A stretch of DNA of 34,434 bases, taken from positions 1 through 34,434 of the forward strand of contig CAJMDF010000019.1 in NCBI GenBank assembly GCA_905212085.1, read 5' to 3'. Shown piece after piece: positions 23,068 through 30,566 of this stretch. The notes under the pieces were generated by a model. The model saw only the letters and a program-made list of their open reading frames with translations. It was not told the origin of the DNA and made no database searches. The DNA is from an uncultured Clostridium sp. Lineage in GTDB: Bacteria > Cyanobacteriota > Vampirovibrionia > Gastranaerophilales > Gastranaerophilaceae. The first letter of the stretch is position 1. Every line of letters begins with the position of its first letter. Both the position numbers and the translations under genes were made by a program.

Positions 23068-24102
23068 ATGAAAGAACAACTAGAAAAAATATATGCTTGT
23101 GCAACTGAAGATTTATCAAAGGCTTCATCAATTTCTGACATAGATGAAATTAGAGCTAAATATTTAAGCCGTAAGGGTGAATTTAATGAAATTAAGAAAA
23201 ATCTTAAAAATCTTTCAGATGAAGATAAAAGAGTTGTTGGTGCACTTGCAAATGAAATTACTCAAAAATTGGAAAATGCACTAAAAGATAAGCACAACGA
23301 ATTTTACAAAAAAGAATTAAATGAAAAATTGATGAAAGAAAGAATTGATGTTACTTTGCCTGGAAAGTTTACTCCTCAAGGAAGAGTTCATCTTTTGACA
23401 TCTACTACAAATGAAATTGTTCAAATTTTCCAAAGTTTAGGATTTTCTGTTGTTCCTCAAGAGAATTCTCCGGAAGTGGAAACTGAATATTATAACTTTG
23501 ATGCATTAAATGTTCCAAAAGATCACCCTGCAAGAGATGTTCAGGATACTTTTTATACAGAAATTGCTAAAAATGTTGTATTAAGAAGCCAGACTTCTGG
23601 GGCACAAATCCATGCTATGGAAGGTAAAAATCCTCCTATTAGAGTTATTTCTCCTGGTAGAGTTTATAGAAATGAAAATATTAATGCTCGCAAAAATAAT
23701 TTATTCCACCAAATTGAAGGTTTATATGTAGATAAAGATATAACTTTCGGTGATTTAAAAGGTGTTTTGAATGAATTTATACGAGTATACTTTGGAACAA
23801 GTCGTCCTACAAGATTTAGAAGCAGCTTTTTCCCATTTACAGAACCTTCAGCAGAAGTAGATGTTCAATGTATTATGTGTGAAGGTAAAGGATGCAGAAC
23901 TTGTTCTGGTACAGGTTGGTTAGAAATCCTTGGCTGTGGAATGGTAGATCCTAACGTATTAAAAGGTGTAGGGATTGATCCGGATGTATATTCAGGCTTT
24001 GCATTTGGTATGGGCGTAGAAAGACTTGCAATGCTAAAATATGCAGTTGATGATATTCGCCTATTCTTTAATAATGATGAAAGATTTTTAAAACAATTCT
24101 AA
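23068..24102 (+). CDS. pheS: Phenylalanyl-tRNA synthetase alpha subunit
   Basis: PheS (344 aa), catalytic subunit of the alpha2-beta2 PheRS. N-terminal coiled coil (1-85), then the class II core with NFDALNVPKDHPARD, VLRSQTSGAQIH (motif 2 region), ISPGRVYRNE, FRSSFFPFTEPSAEVD, a CxxC-x4-CxxC zinc-like element and FAFGMGVERLAML (motif 3). GAGGATG precedes the ATG. No pheT follows; a convergent prepilin gene ends four bases away. This is the pheS of the AT-rich organism; a different pheS lies at 33,109. Confidence 0.97.
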   Translation: MKEQLEKIYACATEDLSKASSISDIDEIRAKYLSRKGEFNEIKKNLKNLSDEDKRVVGALANEITQKLENALKDKHNEFYKKELNEKLMKERIDVTLPGKFTPQGRVHLLTSTTNEIVQIFQSLGFSVVPQENSPEVETEYYNFDALNVPKDHPARDVQDTFYTEIAKNVVLRSQTSGAQIHAMEGKNPPIRVISPGRVYRNENINARKNNLFHQIEGLYVDKDITFGDLKGVLNEFIRVYFGTSRPTRFRSSFFPFTEPSAEVDVQCIMCEGKGCRTCSGTGWLEILGCGMVDPNVLKGVGIDPDVYSGFAFGMGVERLAMLKYAVDDIRLFFNNDERFLKQF

Positions 24103-24106
24103 AAAT

Positions 24107-24790
24107 TTATTTTGTTATCATTTCATAATTTAAAGTATTGCCAAGTATTGCATCATAGAAATCACCTTGATATTGAATAAATTTTTCTGGTTTTACAATA
24201 AAAGAAAAAGTGTCCGCACCATATTGGTTCGGGCCTTTTTCTCCATTAGTGTCGAAAAATATTAATCCGCATTGATTACTATAATTATAAATTGGATTCC
24301 CATCAGCATCAGTTGTTCCTGAATCAAATTTAGATAGACAATCTCCTCCAGCATTCCTTGTGTTATAAGAATTTATAGCAATTGTAGATCCATCAATCAT
24401 TATGGCTTTAGCCATAGCATGAGAAGTGTAAAAATTATAACTTTCGCCTGAATTTTTTTGAGGTTTTGTTTCTTTTGCCCAACATCCTGTTTTTGTTCCG
24501 CAATTTTGTGTGACTTGTATATATTTAGTTAGATCATTCAGTATCTGTTCGCTAGAATTTTCAAAAATTCCCGAATAGTCACTGTACCCTGATTCTGCTT
24601 TTAATGAGTTGAATGCATTGGATATTGTAGAGAAAGTCTTTTTTGATTGTGTAATTAGAACTTTGTCTCTATATTTTCCGACTAAAGCAGGCATAGTCAT
24701 TGCCGCAACTATACCAATAATTCCTAATGTTATTAAAACTTCTGCTAATGTAAATGCAAATAATTTTTTCTTACTAAAACCGTGACGCAT
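24107..24790 (-). CDS. Type IV prepilin-like protein 3
   Basis: A 227-residue prepilin starting MRHGFSKKKLFAFTLAEVLI, a short basic leader followed by the methylation and transmembrane helix. The C-terminal part includes GLIFFDTNGEKGPNQYGADTFSF, matching the D-x-N...PN..G-x-D-x-F motif of the other prepilins. Cys pairs (NCGTKTGCW) suggest a disulfide. Two routes to expression are visible. A promoter (TTTACA-N17-TATAAT) puts the mRNA start on the ATG at 24,790. Alternatively, a distal promoter drives a leader ORF from 24,912 that would fuse in frame to this gene if its C-tract had 11 rather than 10 bases. The 3' end lies four bases from the convergent pheS stop, without a terminator. Confidence 0.87.
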   Translation of the reverse strand: MRHGFSKKKLFAFTLAEVLITLGIIGIVAAMTMPALVGKYRDKVLITQSKKTFSTISNAFNSLKAESGYSDYSGIFENSSEQILNDLTKYIQVTQNCGTKTGCWAKETKPQKNSGESYNFYTSHAMAKAIMIDGSTIAINSYNTRNAGGDCLSKFDSGTTDADGNPIYNYSNQCGLIFFDTNGEKGPNQYGADTFSFIVKPEKFIQYQGDFYDAILGNTLNYEMITK

Positions 24791-24796
24791 ATTACT

Positions 24797-24825
24797 ATTA
24801 TAAAGTAATTCTCCAATATTGTAAA
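24797..24825 (-). promoter_or_regulatory. Proximal promoter of prepilin 3, leaderless geometry
   Basis: On the minus strand TTTACA, 17 bases, TATAAT, six bases, then the ATG at 24,790. This is the same geometry as at 2460 and 21,577. It lies inside the leader region, so it could act independently of the homopolymer tract. Confidence 0.5.
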
Positions 24826-24846
24826 GTGATGCATCACTAAAAACTC

Positions 24847-24912
24847 TTAATCCCTTAACCCAAGCGACCTTCGCGGGGGGGGGGCAACCCTTAACGCTTT
24901 GAAATCAACCAT
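24847..24912 (-). CDS. Leader ORF of prepilin 3 with C10 tract, out of frame as assembled
   Basis: A strong AGGAGG lies five bases before the ATG at 24,912. Translation gives MVDFKALRVAPPP and then, because the tract has 10 Cs, ends after 21 codons at TAA. With 11 Cs the frame continues without a stop through KVAWVKGLRVFSDASLYN into MRHGFSKKK and the prepilin, giving a leader of about 53 residues before the Ala-Phe junction. The leader sequence is unrelated to that of prepilins 1 and 2, so the homopolymer arose or was acquired separately. Confidence 0.6.
   Translation of the reverse strand: MVDFKALRVAPPPRRSLGLRD
24875..24884 (-). repeat. Ten-base C tract (minus strand) in prepilin 3 leader
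   Basis: Ten Gs on the plus strand, read as ten Cs (Ala-Pro-Pro-Pro) in the leader. This is the third homopolymer of the same length next to a prepilin gene; 11 or 8 would open the fused frame. Confidence 0.95.
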
Positions 24913-24934
24913 TCCAGCCTCCTTTTTTTTTATT

Positions 24935-24963
24935 ATTATAAACTTTTATTTGAAATTTTTCAA
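24935..24963 (-). promoter_or_regulatory. Distal promoter of prepilin 3 leader
   Basis: On the minus strand TTGAAA, 17 bases, TATAAT, the same two hexamers and spacing as at prepilins 1 and 2. It starts seven bases after the stop of the SIS gene, with no terminator between, so read-through from gatB and the SIS gene is also possible. Confidence 0.7.
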
Positions 24964-24969
24964 GTGTTT

Positions 24970-26028
24970 TTATTTAACGACTTTGTGTAATCCGTGGGGT
25001 TTATCTACATTTCGGCCTAAGTCTGTCGCTATTTCTAGTGCCAATAATTGAGAAATTACGACTAAACAGAATGATTTTACTATTTCACTTTCACAATTGA
25101 TGTCGATATTAAATTTTGTATTAATTTTGTCATTTGTACAGCCAATAATGCAAAGAGAAGGATTATAGTCTTCTTCTATTTTACATAAATTTTTTATAGC
25201 AGTGTAAGTTAATTCATTTACAGAAATATGAATCATTGCAGGTTTGTTGTTTAGAATTGCAACATGTCCATGCATAAATTCCCCTAATATATTTGAGTAT
25301 ACGTTGATATAAGAAGTTTCTTTAATTTTTAAAGATGCTTCTTTTGCGATTGCATAGGATATTCCGTCTGCTGTAACTACTATATTTTTATATTTAGATA
25401 GGAATTTAGCCATCTCTTTTATTTCAGGCTGTAATTCATATGTCTTTTTGATAAATGAAGATAATGTTTTTAACTCATTAAGATAAATTGAAATATCTTG
25501 CCCTTTATGTGCTGCATATTTTAATACAAGCAATGTACAGCAAAGCATTTGAGTTGTTAATGATTTAGTTGCAGCAATACTTTTTTCTTCTCCTGCGCAA
25601 CAATCAATTTTAAAATCAGATGCTTCCCAAATTGTAGACCCTTTTTTATTTGTAATACAAAGAGTTTTCATTCCTAATTCTTTTGCTTTTTTCAAAGCAG
25701 AATTAGTATCAGAAGTTTCTCCAGATTGTGTTATAAATACGTACAAAATATCATTGTCATGAGGTACTGCAGATTTTAACAGGAATTCGCTTGAATAAAT
25801 GGCTCTTGCTTCCATTCCTGCGATATTCCCGAATAAATCTGCTGCAAATCTTGCACAATGATAAGATGATCCGCTTGCTACGAAAACTATTTTTTGAATA
25901 TCTGTTGGAATATCAAATAATATATAATTATTGTCATTCACATGAGTCCTTAATAAGTTATCAAGAACTTCTGCTTGTTCAAAAATTTCAGTTTCCATGC
26001 TGGTTTTTTGTCTATCTTTGAAAAACAT
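24970..26028 (-). CDS. SIS-domain sugar isomerase, GlmS isomerase-like without glutaminase domain
   Basis: A 352-residue protein with two SIS domains, matching the C-terminal isomerase half of GlmS and the AgaS/FrlB group. Motifs: VFVASGSSYHCA, FITQSGETSDT (phosphosugar loop), EKSIAATKSLTTQ, KIKETSYINVYSNILGEFMHG and a C-terminal NVDKPHGLHKVVK equivalent to the DKPRNLAKSVTVE tail of GlmS. The N-terminal Cys-glutaminase domain is absent, so it should be a deaminating or deglycating isomerase, or depend on free ammonia, rather than a true GlmS. GAGAGG precedes the ATG. It starts 24 bases after gatB and is probably co-transcribed with it. Confidence 0.88.
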   Translation of the reverse strand: MFFKDRQKTSMETEIFEQAEVLDNLLRTHVNDNNYILFDIPTDIQKIVFVASGSSYHCARFAADLFGNIAGMEARAIYSSEFLLKSAVPHDNDILYVFITQSGETSDTNSALKKAKELGMKTLCITNKKGSTIWEASDFKIDCCAGEEKSIAATKSLTTQMLCCTLLVLKYAAHKGQDISIYLNELKTLSSFIKKTYELQPEIKEMAKFLSKYKNIVVTADGISYAIAKEASLKIKETSYINVYSNILGEFMHGHVAILNNKPAMIHISVNELTYTAIKNLCKIEEDYNPSLCIIGCTNDKINTKFNIDINCESEIVKSFCLVVISQLLALEIATDLGRNVDKPHGLHKVVK

Positions 26029-26052
26029 TTGACCTCTCTCGGATAATTAAGT

Positions 26053-27495
26053 TTAACCCAATAATTCTTTTAAAATTTCATTAACTGCTTTAGGGTTAGC
26101 TCTGCCTTTAGTTTCTTTCATTACTTGACCTACAAAGAAGCCTAAAAGTTGAACTTTACCGTTTTTATAAGCACTGACCTGATTTGGGTTAGCATCAATT
26201 ACTTTTTGTGCAATCTCTTTAATTGCTCCAGTATCTGAAATTTGACTTAAGCCTCTATCTTCAACAATTTTAGAAGCTTTTGTGCCTTCTTTCATCATAT
26301 CAATAATAATTTGTTTTCCAATGTTGTTAGAAATTGTATTTTTTTCTATAAGAGAAATTAATTCTACAAGATTTTCTGGAGTTAATTTAGTATCAGTAAT
26401 TTCCAATTTTTCTTCTTTCAAGTAAGCTGCAATTTCACCCATAATGAAGTTTACTGCAATTTTTGGAGAAGCACCTAATTTTAATACTTCATCGAAGAAT
26501 AATGCAAGTCCCATTTGCTCAACAATTACAGAGGCATCATATTCGCTTAAACCTAGGCTCATATAACGTTCACGTTTTGCTTGAGGCAATTCAGGCATTT
26601 GTGATCTGATTTCTTCAACCCATTCTCTTGAAATTTTTAAAGGCATCAAATCCGGTTCAGGGAAATATCTATAATCGTGAGCATCTTCTTTCCCTCTCAT
26701 AGAACGGGTTTCTCTTGAGTTGTCATCCCATAATCTTGTTTCTTGAATAACTTCTCCGCCTTCTTCAACGATTTCGATTTGTCTATCTATTTCATATTCA
26801 ATAGCTCTTTGAAGAGCAGAAAAACTGTTTACGTTTTTTATTTCAGCACGTGTGCCGAATTCTTTAGAGCCTTTTGGCATAATAGAAATATTAGCATCAC
26901 ATCTCATAGAACCTTCTTCCAAGTTCCCGTCGCATACACCGATGTAACGTACAATATTTCTTAATTCTTCCATATAATTTCTTGCTTCTTCAGAAGATCT
27001 CATATCAGGTTCTGATACTATTTCCAATAATGGAGTGCCTGCTCTGTTTAGGTCAACTAAAGAGTATGAAGATCCAGCAAGCCCATCAGCACCTGCGTGT
27101 ACAAGTTTCCCAGCGTCTTCTTCCAAGTGTGCACGAGTGATACCTATTCTTTTGCCTTTTACGTCTAAATGGCCGTTTATGCAGATAGGTTCGTCATATT
27201 GGGAAATTTGATAACCTTTTGGAAGGTCCGGATAAAAATATTGTTTTCTGTCAAATTTACATCTTTCAGGAATTTCGCAATTTAATGCAAGTCCTGTTAA
27301 AATCCCCATATTAACAGCTTCTTTATTTAATACAGGTAGTACTCCAGGCATACCTAATGTAATAGGGCTTGTTTCTGAGTTTGGCTCTTTCCCGAATTCA
27401 CATCCGTCCGGTGCGAAAATTTTTGATTTAGTTTTTAATTGTGCGTGAACTTCTAAGCCTATGACTACTTCATATTTATCTCTTAAATTTTCCAT
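26053..27495 (-). CDS. gatB: Asp-tRNA(Asn)/Glu-tRNA(Gln) amidotransferase subunit B
   Basis: GatB (480 aa) phosphorylates and amidates Glu-tRNA(Gln) and Asp-tRNA(Asn) together with GatA and GatC. It starts EVVIGLEVHAQLKTKSKIF and has the family signatures LGMPGVLPVLN, FDRKQYFYPDLPKGYQISQ, RAHLEEDAGK, DLNRAGTPLLEIVSEPD and DANISI. The C-terminal YqeY-like tail ends VMKETKGRANPKAVNEILKE. AGAGGG lies four bases before the ATG. gatA and gatC are not in the window. The downstream SIS gene is close enough to share the transcript. Confidence 0.97.
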   Translation of the reverse strand: MENLRDKYEVVIGLEVHAQLKTKSKIFAPDGCEFGKEPNSETSPITLGMPGVLPVLNKEAVNMGILTGLALNCEIPERCKFDRKQYFYPDLPKGYQISQYDEPICINGHLDVKGKRIGITRAHLEEDAGKLVHAGADGLAGSSYSLVDLNRAGTPLLEIVSEPDMRSSEEARNYMEELRNIVRYIGVCDGNLEEGSMRCDANISIMPKGSKEFGTRAEIKNVNSFSALQRAIEYEIDRQIEIVEEGGEVIQETRLWDDNSRETRSMRGKEDAHDYRYFPEPDLMPLKISREWVEEIRSQMPELPQAKRERYMSLGLSEYDASVIVEQMGLALFFDEVLKLGASPKIAVNFIMGEIAAYLKEEKLEITDTKLTPENLVELISLIEKNTISNNIGKQIIIDMMKEGTKASKIVEDRGLSQISDTGAIKEIAQKVIDANPNQVSAYKNGKVQLLGFFVGQVMKETKGRANPKAVNEILKELLG

Positions 27496-27546
27496 TTTTC
27501 CCTCTTTATAAATTTTTGCTATGATTTATTAGAATTCTTAATTTTT

Positions 27547-27575
27547 ATTATAAAGATAAGCATAAAATATTTTAA
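27547..27575 (-). promoter_or_regulatory. Promoter of gatB
   Basis: On the minus strand TTAAAA, 17 bases, TATAAT, with an expected start about 45 bases before the gatB ATG. Confidence 0.55.
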
Positions 27576-27638
27576 CAGCTTATCTCCTTATTTATGGCAC
27601 TATTTTACCATAAACAAAGATTTATAGTAAAGAGATTT

Positions 27639-28403
27639 TTAGTAATTCATTTCCCAGCCTTCTTCAATAATTCTTGCAGCGCAGCCGTCTCCACTGACTT
27701 TTTCAGGCGCATCGTATAGCTTTTTGTTTCCGGCACAAAGTTCTGGATTATTTTTCCAATAGTCATTTCCTGAAGAGTCCCCAGAAAGTGCTTCTGCATA
27801 GTCTTTTCCGTAAAGCGGATATAAATGCCCATTTTGAGCAACTATAAATTTGAATATATCTCTGCCATATTGATTAGGTTTGCGTTCGCTGTTAACATCT
27901 ATTATTACCTCCGCACAGATATTATTTATTTTATTTGCGTATTTGTGTGCTACAGCCTTACAAGCGCTTGGTTCTATATGATACATTACTCCATCATAAG
28001 TTACAAATTTAAATCCGCTTGTGGAAGCCCAATCTGAAGCGTTTGAAAGAAATGTATCTTTGGGTTTAAGATATTTGGATTTTATTTTTGGTGATAAGGC
28101 AGTACCTGTTTTGGCACTTTTTGTTATTTTTATCCAATGAATGATCTCTTCTTCAAATTTATTATTCCATTCTTTATTAGATGTAGTACTGTTGAAGATA
28201 TTTGTGCAAATTATTTCGGTACACTCATGTTTAAACATAATTTTTTGCATAGCTTGTTCAAATTGGCTTATTGATTTTCTAAGTTGTGAGACATACTCTT
28301 TTTCATGGTAATGTTTTACTAAGCCTGCTCTTGTAAGTACTGCAACTGCTCCTATTATTGTAATAGTAAGTATAATTTCTGAAAGTGTAAAAGCTTTTTT
28401 CAC
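27639..28403 (-). CDS. Type IV prepilin-like protein 4, 5' end cut at the join
   Basis: The recognisable part starts KKAFTLSEIILTITIIGAV, a prepilin helix in which TRAG follows. The C-terminal region has EVIIDVNSERKPNQYGRDIFKF, the motif shared with prepilins 1-3, then a further Cys-containing tail ending GWEMNY. The frame can be read upstream to 28,448, but those codons belong to the spoVAA sequence read in another frame, so they are not native. A GTG at 28,403 immediately before KKAF could by chance be the real start (giving a short leader as in classical prepilins), or the true leader may be missing. Whether this gene also had a homopolymer leader cannot be told. Confidence 0.8.
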   Translation of the reverse strand: MKKAFTLSEIILTITIIGAVAVLTRAGLVKHYHEKEYVSQLRKSISQFEQAMQKIMFKHECTEIICTNIFNSTTSNKEWNNKFEEEIIHWIKITKSAKTGTALSPKIKSKYLKPKDTFLSNASDWASTSGFKFVTYDGVMYHIEPSACKAVAHKYANKINNICAEVIIDVNSERKPNQYGRDIFKFIVAQNGHLYPLYGKDYAEALSGDSSGNDYWKNNPELCAGNKKLYDAPEKVSGDGCAARIIEEGWEMNY

Positions 28404-28408
28404 TGCAA
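28393..28408. other. Junction between two genomes (probable assembly chimera)
   Basis: Left of here the sequence is AT-rich and encodes prepilin 4; right of here it is GC-richer and encodes SpoVAA. Read on the minus strand, the SpoVAA frame (SLGEVYCSEK) turns into unrelated codons at the same place where the prepilin frame (KKAFTLSE) begins. The shared bases GTGAAAAA at the crossover could have supported a false overlap. Both genes are truncated by the same breakpoint. Confidence 0.88.
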
Positions 28409-28494
28409 TAAACTTCTCCCAGGCTTGCAAGCGGTACATTTTTCTCATGTACCTGCGTGATCTGGCTGAGTTTCAGATAGACCGTCTGTGTCAT
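28396..28494 (-). pseudogene. spoVAA: Stage V sporulation protein AA, first ~32 codons only
   Basis: The minus-strand start MTQTVYLKLSQITQVHEKNV followed by LGEVYCSE matches the N-terminus of SpoVAA, a membrane protein of the spore dipicolinate channel cluster. Its ATG overlaps the stop of the preceding small gene (ATGA). The frame is lost at the junction near 28,400. Truncation is from the join, not decay in the source genome. Position downstream of sigF agrees with clostridial gene order as I recall it. Confidence 0.7.
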
Positions 28495-28703
28495 AATGCT
28501 GCCTTCTCCGTCTGTGCCTCCGGTCTCAAAAATGCCTCCGCGCTGTCCCCGGAATGCTGTACGAAGGTTCCGTCAATGTAGACGCTGTCCCGCCCCACTG
28601 CCATCAGACAGAGACAGAGCGCTGCCACAATCAGAATCATGCATCCGACCCAGATACAGATTCCCATCTTTTTTTTCATTGTCACTTTCACATTTCCCGT
28701 CAT
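28491..28703 (-). CDS. Small single-span membrane protein between sigF and spoVAA
   Basis: A protein of about 70 residues from MTGNVKVTMKKK. One hydrophobic helix (MGICIWVGCMILIVAALCL) is followed by an extracytoplasmic tail with VYIDGTFVQHSGDSAEAF. I do not recognise the family. The frame extends 30 codons upstream to 28,793 without a site, whereas AGGAAGGATGG precedes the ATG at 28,703, so that start is preferred. The stop overlaps the spoVAA start by the ATGA arrangement, and sigF ends 120 bases upstream, so it probably belongs to the forespore programme. Confidence 0.62.
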   Translation of the reverse strand: MTGNVKVTMKKKMGICIWVGCMILIVAALCLCLMAVGRDSVYIDGTFVQHSGDSAEAFLRPEAQTEKAAL

Positions 28704-28823
28704 TTTTTTCCATCCTTCCTGTGTATTCTGGAAACTCCAAAAGTTCCTGTATCCAGTAGTATGGCTGTCTTTCAATGGAGTATGCACATTCATATATTCT
28801 GAATTATGAGCCTGTCTTTTTTC

Positions 28824-29546
28824 TCATGTTTCTTCCAGCTTTGCGCGCATCTGCCCTAATATTTTCCGTTCGATCCGCGACACCTGTACTTGTGAAATGC
28901 CGAGCTGCGCCGCGATCTGAGTCTGTGTCTGATCATAAAAATAGTGCCGCACAATGATCTCCCGCTGCCGTCCATTGAGCATTTTCAGCAAATCTCCCAA
29001 AAGCATCCGGTCAAGCAGAACCTCATTCTCCGCTGTCTCCCCAGCAATCCGGTCCTGAAGCAGAAGACCAGTTTCTTCCCCGGCGCTGGCTGGTGCAGAG
29101 AGCGATTCAACCGGACTGTCCGCCGCCATCGATGCGGCAGCTTCCTCACAGCTCACTCCAATCTGCGCCGCCAGCTCTTCTAACGTCGGCTCCCGCCCAA
29201 GCGCCGTGCAGAGCGCTTCCCGCGCTGCCCGGAGCCGCTGGTTTTGCTCTTTGATGGAACGACTGACCTTGATGATCCCGTCATCCCGGAGAAAACGTTT
29301 GATCTCCCCCGCAATCATCGGCACCGCATACGTCGAAAAACGCACCTCATATGATAGGTCAAACTTATCAATCGCCTTCAACAGCCCGATACTTCCGATC
29401 TGAAATAAGTCCTCCGTCTCACACCCCCGCCCCGCAAAGCGGCGGACAATGCTCCATACAAGTCCCAGATTGTCCTTTACCAGCGCCTCCCGCGCCGTCT
29501 TATCGCCCTGGTGTGCCCGTTTGATCTGCTCGATGGTTTTATCCAT
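28824..29546 (-). CDS. sigF: RNA polymerase sporulation sigma factor sigma-F
   Basis: First forespore-specific sigma factor. The 240-residue protein has region 2 (NLGLVWSIVRRFAGRGCETE, DLFQIGSIGLLKAIDKFD, RFSTYAVPMIAGEIKRFLRD). Region 3 (VSRSIKE...LGREPTLEELAAQIGVS) follows, then region 4 (LNGRQREIIVRHYFYDQTQTQIAAQ and QVSRIERKIL). The start overlaps the spoIIAB stop by eight bases. Its order after spoIIAA and spoIIAB separates it from the similar sigma-G. Sigma-F is held inactive by SpoIIAB until SpoIIAA is dephosphorylated in the forespore. Base composition is clearly different from the left 28 kb. Confidence 0.95.
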   Translation of the reverse strand: MDKTIEQIKRAHQGDKTAREALVKDNLGLVWSIVRRFAGRGCETEDLFQIGSIGLLKAIDKFDLSYEVRFSTYAVPMIAGEIKRFLRDDGIIKVSRSIKEQNQRLRAAREALCTALGREPTLEELAAQIGVSCEEAAASMAADSPVESLSAPASAGEETGLLLQDRIAGETAENEVLLDRMLLGDLLKMLNGRQREIIVRHYFYDQTQTQIAAQLGISQVQVSRIERKILGQMRAKLEET

Positions 29547-30129
29547 AGGACTCTGCCGTTTCTTTTTCTTCCTGCTCTTTATTCATATATCCCCTTCCAA
29601 TTCGCTTTTTCATCGTCACACACGTTCCGCAGCCCACCTTGGACTCCACCTCGACCTCATCCATAAACGCTTCCATAAACGAAAAGCCCATCCCTGAGCG
29701 CTCGCCGGTCGTGTCTGTCGTATACATCGGCTCCATCGCCTTTTCCACATCCAGGATTCCTTTTCCCTCATCCCGGACCGAAATTATCAGTTCTTCTCCC
29801 TCAATCCGCGCTTCTATGTAAATAATTCCGATTTCATCGCTATACCCATGAATCACCGCATTTGTCACCGCCTCCGAGACCGCCGTTTTCACATCCTCCA
29901 GCTCCTCCATCGTCGGATTCATCCGACTCATAAAGACTGCCGCTGTGACACGGGCAAACTCCTCGTTCGATGAATGGCTGTCTATCTCCAGGTGCATCCA
30001 CGTGCCATTCTTCTCTGCTTGTCTCTGTTCATTCTGCTCAAATTTTCTGTATTCTTCTGAATTTTTTATTTTTTTAAGTTTTCCTTTCACTTCCGTTTCT
30101 GATACAGATATATCATCCGCATACATATT
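29539..30129 (-). CDS. spoIIAB: Anti-sigma-F factor/serine kinase with N-terminal extension
   Basis: SpoIIAB binds sigma-F and phosphorylates SpoIIAA. The GHKL kinase domain is intact: EAVTNAVIHGY (N box), VRDEGKGILDVEKAMEP (G1) and GERSGMGFSFMEAFMD (G2). The conserved domain starts at MHLEIDSHSSNEEFARVT, preceded by about 44 mostly charged residues (EVKGKLKKIKNSEEYRKFEQ), so the protein is near 196 residues against about 146 in Bacillus. AAAGGAGAG just after the spoIIAA stop supports the ATG at 30,129 and so includes the extension; ATGs at 30,135 and 30,153 are less well spaced. Initiation at the internal MHLEID cannot be excluded. It overlaps sigF by eight bases. Confidence 0.93.
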   Translation of the reverse strand, partial: NMYADDISVSETEVKGKLKKIKNSEEYRKFEQNEQRQAEKNGTWMHLEIDSHSSNEEFARVTAAVFMSRMNPTMEELEDVKTAVSEAVTNAVIHGYSDEIGIIYIEARIEGEELIISVRDEGKGILDVEKAMEPMYTTDTTGERSGMGFSFMEAFMDEVEVESKVGCGTCVTMKKRIGRGYMNKEQEEKETAESYG

Positions 30130-30139
30130 CATCTCTCCT

Positions 30140-30487
30140 TTAATGTCTCCCATCCAGTGCCTCCTCTCTCGTCCGGTACGACTGCACCAAACGATACACG
30201 CCGCCGATCCGCAAAATCCGGCGCATCCGCTCGCCTGCCCCGTACACCGCCACCGTGCCGCTGCTGCCCTCCATCTGCTTATACCGGTTGAGAATCACAC
30301 CGATCCCGGAACTATCCATAAATTCCGTCCCCGAAAAATCAAAAATAATCCGGTTAATATAATTTTCCGCCAGAAGCAGGTCTGTTTCATATTTGAGTGT
30401 CAGGCAGTTATGGTGATCTACCTCCTTCGGCAGATGAATCACCAGCGCCGAATCGATCGCTTCGTATGTAAACATATTTCGTTCCAT
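30140..30487 (-). CDS. spoIIAA: Anti-anti-sigma factor
   Basis: A 115-residue STAS-domain protein that frees sigma-F from SpoIIAB. IIFDFSGTEFMDSSGIGVIL contains the regulatory serine (DSSGIG) phosphorylated by SpoIIAB and dephosphorylated by SpoIIE. GGGGGAA precedes the ATG by six bases. First gene of the spoIIA operon (AA-AB-sigF). I could not find a convincing sigma-H promoter in the 180 bases before it. Confidence 0.96.
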   Translation of the reverse strand: MERNMFTYEAIDSALVIHLPKEVDHHNCLTLKYETDLLLAENYINRIIFDFSGTEFMDSSGIGVILNRYKQMEGSSGTVAVYGAGERMRRILRIGGVYRLVQSYRTREEALDGRH

Positions 30488-30566
30488 ATCAGGATTCCCC
30501 CTTTTTCGATTTTTTATGCGGCATGTTTCTGCTTCGCGCGAGTGCGCATCATTGGCACGTTAGTGC

